From assembly GCA_002914845.1 (NCBI GenBank), contig JXTC01000021.1:557383-621382 (forward strand): a stretch of 64,000 nucleotides of DNA, read 5' to 3'. Both the position numbers and the translations under genes were made by a program. The notes under the pieces were generated by a model. The model worked only from the letters and a program-made list of their open reading frames with translations. It did not search any database and had not been told where the DNA came from. Numbering within the stretch: position 1 is the stretch's first letter; every line of letters begins with the position of its first letter. Shown here one piece after another: positions 52,800-64,000 of this stretch. This DNA is from Trema orientale (Eukaryota > Streptophyta > Magnoliopsida > Rosales > Cannabaceae).

Positions 52800-53682
52800 T
52801 TAGAAAGGATGAACATTCCTGCTCAAGCCATTCACATTGGCGAAAAATCCGACGAGATCTGGCCTGTACGGCAGATACGACCTCCGCTTATCCACCTCCT
52901 TCGCTTTATTCCTCACGTAATATCTCTCGTGAGCCGACGGCGCCGTTTCACCCCTCTTTGTCTTGGCTTTGACTTTGACTTTCTCCGCCGCCGCCGCCTC
53001 ACCGCCCGTGACGGCCTTCTTCTCAGGCGAAGGCCTCTCGTGAGCCTTCGCCATTTTCTTGATTGATTCCACGCTCTGCTTCGCGCTCGTCGAGTTAGGG
53101 TTTAGGAACACGAAGGCGTCTTTCCCGTCGCTGCTGCTCCGTACGACCAAATCTCTGAACCTCCAGAACTTGGAGAAGCCCGTGGAGTTGCTCTTCTTGC
53201 TCAGCTCCGGCGTCGCCTCCACCGCCTTCCCCGACCACTCGCAGTACGTCCCCGGCGGAAGCGCCTCCAATTCGTCGGCGTCGGAAGACGACGACGACGA
53301 CGGAGCATCTCGTTCCTCGACGAAGAGCTTCTTCAACGGCGGTCGTAGAGACTGGACCTCCGCCGCGCCGCCGTCGTCGCCGTCGGCGAAGAGCAGAGAC
53401 CGATCGAAGATGGGGAAAATCGGGCGGATCTGGCCGTCCTGGAACACATCGTCGGCCGAAATCGGCGATCCATCGGGATTCGTGCACACAAACGAAAATT
53501 CCNTAACCAGCTCTATCTTCCAAACCCATGGCTTCTCCTAATTCAATCTCTTCGCTTCGTGGCCGTGGCTCCTCAATCTTGAGCTTAGCCCCAAAATCTT
53601 GGCTCATTTTTGAAGCAATTTCCGCATAATCGCCCGGAAAACCTTGCCAATCATTTTGCCCCAAACTCAAACTCGCTTGCAT
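52800..53682 (-). CDS. DUF1645 family protein, frame broken at an N
   Basis: Plant-specific protein of unknown function. The intronless frame starts MQASLSLGQNDWQGFPGDYA at 53682. It runs 59 codons to the N at 53503, then continues in another frame from EFSFVCTNPDGSPISADDVF (53501) to the stop at 52800. Family landmarks follow in order: GQIRPIFPIFDRSLLF, PPGTYCEWS, FSKFWRFRDLVVRSSSDGKD, and the basic C-terminal block HERYYVRNKAKEVDKRRSYL. Expected length is about 294 residues. Deleting the N would create a stop, so the N most simply stands for three bases. The break is therefore probably an assembly artefact and not a real mutation. The gene is GC-rich relative to its flanks. Arabidopsis At1g23710/At1g70420 are the recalled relatives. 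Confidence 0.85.
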
Positions 53683-53783
53683 TTTCTCCAAATCACAAAT
53701 CCAAATCACAAATCCAAATCCAAATCCAAAATCTTCAAAGGCTGATGAACAAAGAAATGAATATGAACGTGTGTGTATATGTG

Positions 53784-53793
53784 TATATATAGG
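53784..53793 (-). promoter_or_regulatory. TATA box of DUF1645 gene
   Basis: Minus-strand CCCCCTATATATACAC lies about 105 bases upstream of the ATG at 53682, the expected plant spacing for a short 5'UTR. Confidence 0.6.
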
Positions 53794-56700
53794 GGGCGGA
53801 ATGTTGGGACGGTGTATTTGAAAGTGGTGGGAGTTAAATGATATAGTGGTTGGTTGGGAAAGGGAGAGAAAAGTAGAGGAAATTTGAAAGTCTGGACATA
53901 AATTATATAATAAAGGAGAGAAGGTCACAAGAAAGGCGCGTAAGAGGCCACTATTTGTTTGTTTGTTGGCGTGTTACTCGAAATATCGGCGATGTTAGGC
54001 TTTTCGGGCCTTTAATTTTTGACGACGTTAGTTGATTGAGGGAGAGAGAGAGAGTAAAAAAATGCTTGCCTCACACGGAACACGTGTGCGCATCCACACT
54101 TGCTGAATACTCTGCTTGCCACGTGTACTTAGTTTGTTGGACTTGGTTGCATCTAGAACACTTTTCTTTTTTTTTTTAAAGAAAAAAAGAGAGAGTAGTG
54201 TTTTATTTGGGTATAGGGGGAAGGTGGGTAAGGTGACCCACTGACCCGCATGGAGAGATTTGACTTGAATAATAATAATAATAATAATGTGTCGAAATAG
54301 TAATTCCTGAGGAAGCTTCTGTACCCAAAAAAATAAATATATAAATAACAACCTTGCTGGACAAGGATCAGATTCGGGGATGGGGAATGAAGCTCATGGG
54401 TGATGTAACGGGAAGAAGGATACAATAGTCAACTTGAATTTTTTGAAAAATTGCAAACGATAATGTGTGTGATCAGCAAGTAACGTTGTTAAATTAATTA
54501 CGGTTTGTTACATGAGCATATACCTCATCGGCTCATCGGTGATTTCGCCATGTTTCAAAATGTACTAATTTTATTTACTAGAGAGGAAAGAGTTTATTTT
54601 TTGAAAATTAATTCAAAATTAATATGCATTCCTTTCTTAAAATTGAAAATTCAGATGTTTTATATGCAACATTAAAATTGTTTTTACTGACTAAATGTTA
54701 GACTTTTAGCTTAAAACTTAAAAATATATATTAGTAGTGACGGAGCTATAAAATTTTCTTAAGGGTATACACTAAATTTTTTTTAGCTAATTTTGAAACA
54801 CATTAATCAACATAAACTAATATATAATTTAAAATAGTATTAAAGTGAGTCTAAAAAAAATTATCCAAAATATGGATAAAATTTAGTATTTCAAAACAAT
54901 ATAAGTTCAGAAATTCAAAAAAACAATAGTGGGTCATATTAGGTATATTATTGAATTTTTTTTATAAAAAGAGCAAAAACTGTAATTATATAAATTCAGG
55001 GATAAATAAAGGATAAAACTGAAATTTTCAAATAAAATTGAGATCCAAAATACAATTTTCAGAAAAAAAAGGGGGAGGGCGACTGGCTCCGTCTTGCAGA
55101 TTAGGGTATTAATAACTATAAAATTGGATAAATTTCTTCCAGTAAAAAGTCGTATAAGGAAATTATAAAATATATGTAGAAACATAAATTCCATGTCGTT
55201 TTCTTACCAATAATACGTACGCAAACCCGGTCCTTTTTTTTTTTTTTTTTCAAAAGAAGTAATGCGTCATTCTTTTAATAACATATTAAGAATCATATTA
55301 GAAATCAATAAAGTTGTAAGCATCCTCGGTTGCAAATTCAGCTTGTGACATATAACTAAGAATTTTTTTGTTTATCATTATGATTATTATTTTAATAAAT
55401 TGAACTATCATATTTATACGCAACAACCATTTTCTCTTTAAAATCACAAATTCCATAGGCATCGCATATTACACTCGCACCCTTTTTATTTATTTATTTT
55501 TGCTGGGACACTCTCACATGGTTTTGCTATCCCATATTGTTCTTATAGTCTTCCCCCAGTTCCAATTTAATTACATAAAATCATGAATAAACTAATTCTA
55601 AACAGATCATCATATTTAAAAAAATCCAAAATTTCACGATTCTAGTTGCATGTAATTATTTATAGTTTAGCGTTTGAAATTCTTGTTGTTATAGATGAAT
55701 ACGTGCTAATCATAATAATCAAATCATTTATTATAGATTAAGGATCAAAAACTTAAGTAGCTTAAGTATTAAGTCAGAAGTCAACTGAGGAAACCCTATT
55801 CCCCTTCCCCCCGTATTTGCTTACACGCCTAGAAGCCAAATCCGTTGACAAATCCAAAGTTTTCCCTTTTTGTGGTGATCATCATACAACCAAATCTTAG
55901 GCAGCCATCGCAGTCACCAAGAAAACTTTGGTCAAAGTTTTGGCGCAAGCAATGACGATCAATTCTTTTTTGGATAATGAACAAGTACAAGTAAAGAGAA
56001 GCTTCTAAAAATTTGTGGATTTGGAACAAACTAGTTCGCCTGATATGAACTATTCTCTTCTTCAAAATAATGAGAAATAATTTTTAATCACACAAATTTT
56101 TAATATATCCATATGATTTAGTGCAAATCTTCCCTCTCCAATATTTACATGTTTATGTATATAAAAAAATAGTGTTAGAAATACTCTAATCTGTACTAAA
56201 AACTTGTGCTAAATAATGTTAGTATAATTTTCAATCGGACAAATATATTGAATGGATGCACATCATTTTGTATGTCCCCTGCATTATTCTGTATAAAATT
56301 TATTCTATTTCTCTTTTCCCTTTTTTCAGTTCAAATTCTATCATTTCTTTTGACATTTATAAAGTGAAATAAAGTTGGAAGAAAAAAATATAATTGTCTT
56401 CCTTGGAATTGACCAATTGTTTGGCAATGAGAAAGCAGGGGGGGGGGGGGGAGTTAGGGGAAAAACAGCTTTTATCCATTAGAGGTTTAATTTTAATATT
56501 CAAGATCTGCCTTTCTTTGAAGGGTTTCAACATCTGCCTTTTGATTTGTCTTGCATTTTGATTTTTTCTTTTACTTTTTCCCCTTCTGACCAAGATAAGA
56601 GACCACTAATAATTTTCCTCTTAGCCACAAAATGTTAAATAATACAATTGGAGATACATTAACCTAACTCCTTTAGGAATGTGTTTATCACAATATTTTA

Positions 56701-58664
56701 TGGAAAAAAGAAAAAAAACCTCTATATTCAGTCTACTTGATCATAACTTATGGTTTAAGGAAAAGATTGGCTTGCTCTGATCTGATGCAATCAATGAAAG
56801 GGACCAAGAAAATGACGGTTCTGTTTGTGTAGTTGTAAAGTAGGCCACAGTACTATCAAATATTGCAATTATTTGCCGGCTATGGATTTAGCAAGCGTCA
56901 TTTTCTGTTCAGTTGGGATTTTCCATTTTTATTTGATTTCCGGCCAAACACAATACAAATCTGAAACAAAATTATAACAACGATAGTAACCCCAATAAGT
57001 AAGCACCGGCAACAATAATAGCAGACTAGTAGTAGTGTCTTAACAGTCTAAAATATGAAGAAAAAAAAAAAGACATTATTGAAAGATATTTTTAGAAGCT
57101 ATAGTTTCATTAATTTCTCTAAATTAAAGAGACTGAAAAAGAAAAAAAAAATGAACATTTTAAAAATAAAGTGTTCAAAACGGAGTATCACCCCAATATG
57201 GCAATATCTTAAGACTGCAAGTGGAGATGTCAATTTCATCGAATGAGGGTGGTGCACTGCATTGCACCGGCCAAAATAAGACGGGTTTTCACTGTTATAA
57301 ATAGTATGAGGTATATGGTGAAGATTCCCCATTTAATATTTAACGAGGCAGGGCGGACTTAGAATTGATTGCCTCGCACCAATCTCACTCTGATTATATA
57401 CAAGTTGATTTCTATTTTTTTATATAATAATAATTCAACTGATTTTTTTAAAAAGAAACTAATAATATATAGTCATATATACTAATATTATTTGAATTTT
57501 AAGTATTTGGGATTGTATATCTTTTTGGATGAATGAAATGTTATATGATTTTGGTATCAAATATTTTACATTTGACAACTCCAAATATTAAACTTTTATT
57601 TGAATATTTCTTTTTTAAGTTATTTAGATCTTTTATTAAATTACAATTCCAATGGATTTGAGCTAAAATTGGAGTTTTCAATGAATTTAATGTTAATACA
57701 AGCTTTTTTTCCCCTCAAGATATTTAGATTTTTAAAATTAGGAGTAACATAGGATTGTTTAATTAACTCAAAATAATAGTTCCAAATGGGGGTCCCCAAT
57801 ATACCAATGGGGAAACCAGTTCCTGATGGAGATTCTCTGAAACTATCCCGTACTATATTAAGAAATGGATGATACCGGATGATATAGTAAAATAATAACG
57901 GGGATAAAGATAGTAAATACAAAACTAGTTCCACTCCGCCCCGTTGACATTATTACGGCTGGTTGGTGAGCATTTTTTTCTTCCTATAATATGAACAACA
58001 ACTTCAACAATGTGGTTGGTGGTGCCACAATTGTTGATGTGTTCAATAATATATCTATACCTATCTTTCTAACATCTAGAGGAAGTTTATGCAAATTAGT
58101 GTTTCTTTAAGATCTCATCAAACTCTAGAACTTGTTTGAAGTTCATTTAAGGAGAAATCCTAGGCTAAGCATTGCTAGAGACGTGATATAGGCCATCCTT
58201 AGATCGATTGAGCTTTTTCAAGCCTACCTTAATACTCGAAAGACTGTAGTTGATCCTCATGAAGCCTAAAATCATTTTCTTTGACTTAGACACTTTGAGC
58301 CTAACCTCTCTTTATTTACCAAACCCTCACCCAATACCTTGAGCACATGTTGTAACTGTGGTTATTAACATGAAAATTGGGTGATAGTTGGATGAGTGAT
58401 GGAAGTGTGTTCTATTTGAAAATTGCCATGCCCTTTCTCAAAAAAAAAAAAAAAAGTAAGTAAACTTGATTCGAGGGTATAGCAACGTGTTAAAAGCTCA
58501 TTTTGTAATAGGAGTCATTAGAGCAAAAGCTAAGTTTGGGGGAAGTTATACAATCTTACTTCAGGGTTTTTAAGGAAATAAAATCATGGATTAAAACTTT
58601 TGTGCTCTGGGGTGTTCTAACCTTAAAAATTGCCTTATCATCTTACCCTCACCCTAGCCTTGTA
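53794..58664. other. Intergenic DNA between DUF1645 gene and Athila-like fragment
   Basis: No gene supported. Holds an AAT microsatellite (54268-54288), a G run (56439-56452) and a possible dispersed element at about 54735-55100 (TAGTGACGGAGCTATAAAAT ... CTGGCTCCGTC). Short ORFs lack motifs. Part of the stretch left of 58665 may be internal sequence of the gypsy element. Confidence 0.45.
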
Positions 58665-58964
58665 TTACAAACTTTCAAAAGCCCTATTGATCTTCAGCGA
58701 TGTGTAGCCTACATTAGTGGATAATTGTTTGAAAAACAAGCTTGTCTCATGTGTTTGTCTCAAAATTTCGCACCTTTCTTCCCTTTTTTCCTTACGATTT
58801 GCTTTACAAGTTCGTTCGATTTCAGGATCCAAAAGAAGTACTTCAAAACTCTTAGACCTCTGTATAAAACACGAATAACACCTGAGAATAAAAACAATAA
58901 AATAAATGAATAAAAAATAAGAATTCAAATTAAAATCAGAAGCAATTGTAAATGATATTGACAA
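58665..58964 (-). pseudogene. Start of Athila/Tat-type gag, truncated
   Basis: Just inside the LTR and primer-binding site, a minus-strand frame contains SFEVLLLDPEIERTCKANRK, which resembles the conserved N-terminal DPEIERTCRANR-type block of Athila/Tat gag proteins. It ends after about 60 more codons with no downstream gag, protease or reverse transcriptase, so the element is truncated. Confidence 0.5.
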
Positions 58965-58973
58965 TAAAACCAG

Positions 58974-60339
58974 TCATCGGTAACGGTGCCAAAAACTTAT
59001 TGTAGAATTATTGAATGTAAGTATATGTCACTGAATAAGTAATATAGAGTAAATAAAGTATCATTCCACAAAGACTTGTATTACCAATTACCGAATTATA
59101 TTAACTCCGAATTTTATTTGAACAATCGTAAATGTGACAATCAAAAAGAAATAAAACAAAAGAAATTAAATAAATAAAATCAAGCTTATAATTAACTCAA
59201 GAAAACTTCCAATATTAAAAACCTAGAGTTTCGATTTCACTTAGATTAATCTGTCTGAACCTATCAATCTAAATAATTTATGTTCCTTCCGTATACTAAT
59301 AATGAATTTCTCTAATTTTTTTATTAATCTTTCTCAAGAATTAATAGGCATGTTTTAGTAAACAAGTTTCAACATCTCTGTGTAAACTATGAATCTACCA
59401 AAACTCATTAAGCACAAGAAATTCATATTACTGCACAAACTTTATAGATATCTTTATCCTATGATAATCTCATGTCATATTAATTAAGACAAATTCAATC
59501 TTCCTTTCTCAGATCTTGGATTAAACCTCTAATTTCATGCAAAAGTTGGCCAAACCCTCACAAGCATTAAGCATAGATTAATACAATTAGCATAGAACGA
59601 GAAATAAACATAAAATTGAATTGAAATTGAAATAATTCAGGACATCATAATCCGGCTATATTGTAGCCCTAGAAAATAAAATTAGTTCATGATAAAGAAA
59701 AAAAAAACTCTAAATATAGTTCTACATAAGGAAGACAAAAGAAAAGAAGAATAAAACAAACTTGAGGTAGAATCAATTGTCTTCGTCTCTGAATCACTGC
59801 TCAATCCACCTTTAATCCTTCACTCTCTTTTTCTCTCTTATTTTCTGAGTTATTTTTGGTTAGGGAATGTCCCAAATAAGTCTAGATATTTAAAAGCTAG
59901 GATACGACCACCACAAAAATTAGGTCAAAAGACGTCTGAAGATGATAATTATAAAAATTCCAGCAGAGTAGTGCCGGGCCGCTGGTTGTATGGCACCGGG
60001 TCGCCACTCTTGCTGTTTATTTTTTTTTTCTTTGCCCAAACTAGCACCGAAAAACTTCCTACATGGTGCCGCGATGTTATGTCCTCTGGTCCTCGCTAAC
60101 TTCATCTTATTTTGAGTCTTTAAAATACTCTAGCACCAATGACAAGTGCCAAGGCGCTCCTTTCTCCTCCCGACTTGCCATAAATCATGCTATTTTCTCC
60201 AAAAACTACCAAGTATACCAAAATTATCTAACCGATAATCAAAATGTTAAAAACATAAATAAAACCCACAAAAATCCCGAGAATGGATTAAATACCATGG
60301 TTAAATGACATCTAGTTCGTGAGTAAAACTCACTCATCA
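58974..60339 (-). mobile_element. Athila-like Ty3/gypsy LTR and primer-binding site
   Basis: On the minus strand the LTR runs from TGATGAGTGAG (60339) to TTCTACA (59001), about 1.34 kb. Ten bases on is TGGCACCGTTACCGATGA (58991-58974), a decayed form of the tRNA-Asp-complementary primer-binding site typical of Athila/Tat elements. Most of its differences from the usual site are G-to-A. No second LTR is in the window. Confidence 0.65.
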
Positions 60340-60899
60340 TGTTAATTAATATATTTTTTCTTTTGTCGTACTAAAAAACTACAAATTACTCCGCAGGAAG
60401 ACAAACTTGGTGTAATTAATTAGTTGGTATTTCATTTTACCTTTGCTCATTTTCATTACCAAAAAGGAAATAATGATGTACTCTTTGTTCCCTTTTTATT
60501 TAGTTGAATGCTCTGCTACTTCAGGTTCCTTATTCTCTTTTTATTGCAAGAATGGCACACACAACAGAATGCCAGTGGAGGGGCGTAAGATAATACCAAT
60601 TTGATAACTCGGCAGCAACGACCTCAACACTAGTTCTCACCTCCACATCCTAGGATAGAGTTTATTTATTTTTATTTATATTGCATATTTATGAACAATT
60701 TGTATCATTTTTACTATTTAATGAAATTATTTTTTATTGTTTTACTTGTTATTAATTATTAATGTATGAATTAATTATAAATATTCTTAAACTATTTATC
60801 AATTACTAAAAATTTTAGTTATTTATTATTAAATTATTAATTGATAATTATTAATAAATAGTTAATTTTTAGAAATTTAATCAAACTATTATTATACTT
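60340..60899. other. Intergenic DNA, very AT-rich
   Basis: No gene. From about 60661 it is dominated by TTATTAATTATT-type sequence. Confidence 0.45.
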
Positions 60900-61367
60900 T
60901 TGCCGACACATAAAAGCCAGGGCGTTAACCAAAGTTTTATTAATTAAAAATATTTAATTATTAATTTTTCCCTTTGCTGATGCAAAAATGCGTCGACAAG
61001 ACTCTGATATTCCCCGACGTGTATTTTGTATCAGCGTAAGTTTGACCTTTTCATCGACACAAGATTTTCGCCGATACCATACACATGTCGGCTTTAGTTT
61101 GACAATCACCGACACATATTTTACGTTGGCTTATGTCAGACATTTTTACTGACGCAAGATTTTCACTAATGCAACACATGCATCGACATAAGCTATTGAT
61201 GCGTCGGCAAAAGTCCTTTTGTCGATGCAGAATTTTGCTGACGCATGTCATTTTTCGCCGATACTAGCTGCCGACAGAAAATTGCGTCGGCAAAAGTTTT
61301 TTTTTTACTTTCGCTGATGCATTTTAAATATTTTGAAGCATCGGCGAAAGTCTTCTTTCTTGTAGTA
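60900..61367. mobile_element. CACTA (En/Spm) element end with subterminal repeats
   Basis: About 15 short GC-containing words of the form GCGTCGGCAAAAG, GCCGATAC, CCGACACA, ATCGACA recur on both strands. The stretch ends ATCGGCGAAAGTCTTCTTTC then TTGTAGTA at 61367. The reverse complement of that end is the CACTACAAGAAA-type CACTA terminus with the first base changed. No transposase is present and the other end was not found, so this is a terminal fragment or a deletion derivative. Confidence 0.75.
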
Positions 61368-64000
61368 TTTGAAGCTTTCGCATGGTCGATGAAATTGCCC
61401 TTGAGGGACTCCATTCAAAATCTTGTCTTTTTCTAGAACTTGAAAATCATAAAGAAATTGAAGCAATACTAAGAGTACATATGACAATCACGACGCATCG
61501 ATTATTATGTGGTACTAAGTATCATAAATAACTCTTAACATTTTTACAAATAAATGGGATTGTTATTATTTTTGGCTGAATTCGGAATTTTTCTAGTCAC
61601 ACTATTCTAAAGGTGGGGAGTACTAGTGCTATATATATATATATATATATATATTATCATATGAGATGATCATGCTTTAATTTAATAACTCTATTTTTTA
61701 AGTAATTGAATCAGGGGTCTCTTAATTATAGAAAGTAGTATGGGAGTTTTGCTAATTTGCTTTTTTTAACTAATTGTTTTTATTTTTATTAGCCATAGAT
61801 AATTTTTTTTCCCCGATATACTAGCATGTTCGGGTAGCATTCTAAGAATCTCCATCTAAGTCTTGTAGTACTTGAAACCTCTGATATTTTGTTTAAAACT
61901 TTGAAATCTCCACCTAAGTCTATATTACTTTGAAACCTCTAATGTGTCAGTTACTTATTTAAAATTTCTGCAGTTAATTATTTAAAACTTCTGCCTGAGT
62001 TAGGTAACACTTTGAATATGGTGTTTATATCAGATAGCACATACTTTGAAACCTCCGCCTGCTCAATGAAATTGCATTTAAGGGTCTTTAACATTCAAAA
62101 TCTTTACATTTAAGTGCTCAAAATCTCTGCCTAAGTCAGGTAGAGCTTTGAAACCTCTATCTAAGCTAAGTAGCACTTAAAATATCTGTTATCTTTTGAA
62201 AAACTTTGAAATCTCTGCGTAAGTCAAGTAGCACTTTAAAACTTCTGATGTGTTCGTTAGCATTTTTTTAAACTTTAGCTTAAGTTAGGTAGCATTTTGA
62301 AATTTTCAATTAGTTGGGTACCACTTTAAAACCTCCACTTTGCAACAAAGTTGTAATTGACGGACTACAACATTTAAAATCTTTGCATTTAAGTGCTTAA
62401 AATCTTTGTCATTTTTTAAAACTTGAAATGATGAAGACGTTTTTCAAGACATGTACTTATGACTTTTATGACAAACTAGGGTTCAAAATTAACAAAAAAT
62501 AGTAATGACTAATAAACGGAAAAAAGTAAACAAATTAAAGCATTACTAAGAACACATGTGACTCTGCCGACACATTTATTAGTGCATGGTACTACGTATC
62601 ATAAGTATCTCTTAATATTTTTTTACAGATTAAAGGGCAAATTTATTATTATTCTTTTTGGCTAAATAAGGAATTTCATTAGTTACAATATTTTTTAGTT
62701 TGGGAAAGGTTGTTATATATATATATTTTTATATTTTTATCATATGAAATGGTAAAAGTGTTGTATATATATATAATGCTTTAATTAACAATAATAATTC
62801 TTAATTAAATTAAGATCTTTATAGTATTTTTTATTTATTGGGAGTAGTGTAGGAGATCATATTTATGCTTATTTTCTTTCCTTAACTAATTAATTAACTA
62901 ATTAATCATATTTACTATAATTGCCATCGTTATTTTTCTTTTCAAAAGCTATGCCCGGTTTGGATAGCACTCCAAAAACCTCCATCTAAGTCGAATATCA
63001 CTAATTAAACCATCTATTATTTTATGTAACACTTTAAAATCTCCGCCTAAGTAACTTCTGATTTGTGATGTAGCTTTTTAAAACTTTGCCGATCAATTTG
63101 AAACTTCTGCTTGGGTTGGGTAGGAAAATATACCTCCACCTTTCTAATCAAATTGCACTTGAGAGATTCTAACATTCAAACTCATTGCATTTAAATGCTC
63201 AAAATCTTTGTCATTTTCTAAAACTTGAAACTCATAAAGAAGTTTTGAATATTAATGACAGATTAGGGTTGAAAATTAATATTACATGTTAGTAACTGGT
63301 AAATGAAAAAAAAAAAAAGTAAACAAATTAAAGAAATACTAAGAATATATGTGAAAGCTATGTCACATCTATTAATGTGTGATTCTAAATATTATAGGTA
63401 TCTCTTAATATTTTTCAGAAATTAATGGCACAAATTTATTATTATTATTATTATTTTTGGTTGGGTAAGGAATGCTTTTAGTTACACCATTATGACATTA
63501 GGGAATACTAGTAGTATATATTAATATATATTTCTAATATATGAGATGGTCATGCTTGACATATGTAGTGTTTTTTTAAAATAATAGACTTAGTGTCTTT
63601 ATAGCGTTTCTTTATTATAAATAGTGTGCGAGATCATATTTTTGCTAATTTTCTTTCATTGGTTAATTAATTATGTTTTTTTTTTTTCACTATATTAGCC
63701 ATAGTGTTTTTCTTTCATTCTTTTTTTTTTTCCCCCCTAAAGTCTTCGTTGGTTTGGTTAGCACTCTGAAAACCTACATCTTAGTCAATTGTTGCACTTG
63801 AACTCTTATATTTTATGTAGAACTTTGAAATCTCCACCTATAGCACTTCGAAATCTCTTATGTGTCATGTAACTGTTTTAAACTTCTGTCTAAGTTAGTG
63901 GTACTTCAAAACTTCTCCTTGAGTCAGATAGTAATTTGAAGCTTTCGCATGGTCGATGAAATTGCCCTTGAGGGACTCCATTCAAAATCTTCGCATTTAA
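61368..64000. repeat. Tandem array of about 0.8-kb units, open at right edge
   Basis: The landmark GAAATTGCCCTTGAGGGACT or a clear variant occurs at about 61389, 62067, 62355, 63155 and 63958. Landmarks GGTTTGGATAGCACTCC (61826, 62955, 63748) and TTTTTGGCTAAATAAGGAAT-type (about 61570, 62658, 63458) recur in the same order. The unit is about 800 bp; the first unit has an extra partial copy. Within units, CTCCNCCTAAGTCAGGTAGCA-like words form a shorter internal repeat. Copies at 61370 and 63937 are nearly identical over about 60 bases. No coding capacity. Confidence 0.8.
61630..61654. repeat. (AT)n microsatellite
   Basis: About 12 AT units inside the first 0.8-kb repeat unit; shorter TA runs occupy the same place in later units. 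Confidence 0.95.

Noticed and set aside
52809..53541. Two plus-strand ORFs (85 and 160 codons)
   Set aside because: Both are antisense to the DUF1645 gene and lack any family similarity.
61051..61487. Several overlapping ORFs on both strands
   Set aside because: They are translations of the CACTA subterminal repeats and the start of the tandem array.

Overview
This is plant nuclear DNA. It is AT-rich, its genes have many GT-AG introns, its proteins are plant-specific (a BURP-domain wall protein, a DUF1645 protein, a chloroplast alkenal reductase), and it carries copia, Athila-like gypsy, CACTA, MULE, PIF/Harbinger and SINE remnants. Protein style and gene content indicate a eudicot, most likely a rosid. 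I cannot name the species. There is one 171-base assembly gap (51835-52005), plus single Ns at 10293 and 53503.

Six protein genes can be supported and spliced by eye: (1) a polygalacturonase-1 beta-subunit-like BURP protein (minus, 6688-8714, two exons); (2) a small OB-fold nucleic-acid-binding protein (minus, 18305-20087, with a 5'UTR intron reaching about 21011); (3) chloroplast alkenal/one oxidoreductase AOR (plus, 23595-26190, four exons); (4) a beta carbonic anhydrase of the BCA4 type (minus, 36338-43891, with an alternative first exon that gives a 279-residue long form and a 257-residue short form); (5) an AMSH2-type JAMM deubiquitinase (plus, 48106-50527, seven coding exons and a 5'UTR exon); (6) an intronless DUF1645 gene (minus, 52800-53682) whose frame is broken exactly at an N.

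From memory of Arabidopsis chromosome 1, the order DUF1645 - carbonic anhydrase - AOR - OB-fold - PG1beta-like matches At1g23710 to At1g23760. The AMSH2/OB-fold pair recalls At1g10590/At1g10600. The window therefore looks like an ancestral block that Arabidopsis has partly split between duplicated segments. The genes share no obvious pathway; their association is syntenic, not operonic.

The rest is intergenic or intronic DNA rich in small transposons. Among them are a 184-bp MULE-type MITE family with 9-bp target duplications (three copies, two inside carbonic anhydrase intron 1), a tRNA-derived SINE with a perfect 15-bp target duplication inside carbonic anhydrase intron 2, two PIF/Harbinger-like elements with TAA/TTA duplications, and long-TIR foldback elements. 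There is also a decayed copia 3' end at the left edge, a probable 1.8-kb solo LTR next to an orphan exon (30.6-32.7 kb), and an Athila-like LTR with primer-binding site and gag start (58.7-60.3 kb). A strange 1.6-kb degenerate GGTTACTAG-type array lies at 27.4-29.0 kb, and a CACTA terminus directly abuts a tandem array of about 0.8-kb units that runs off the right edge.
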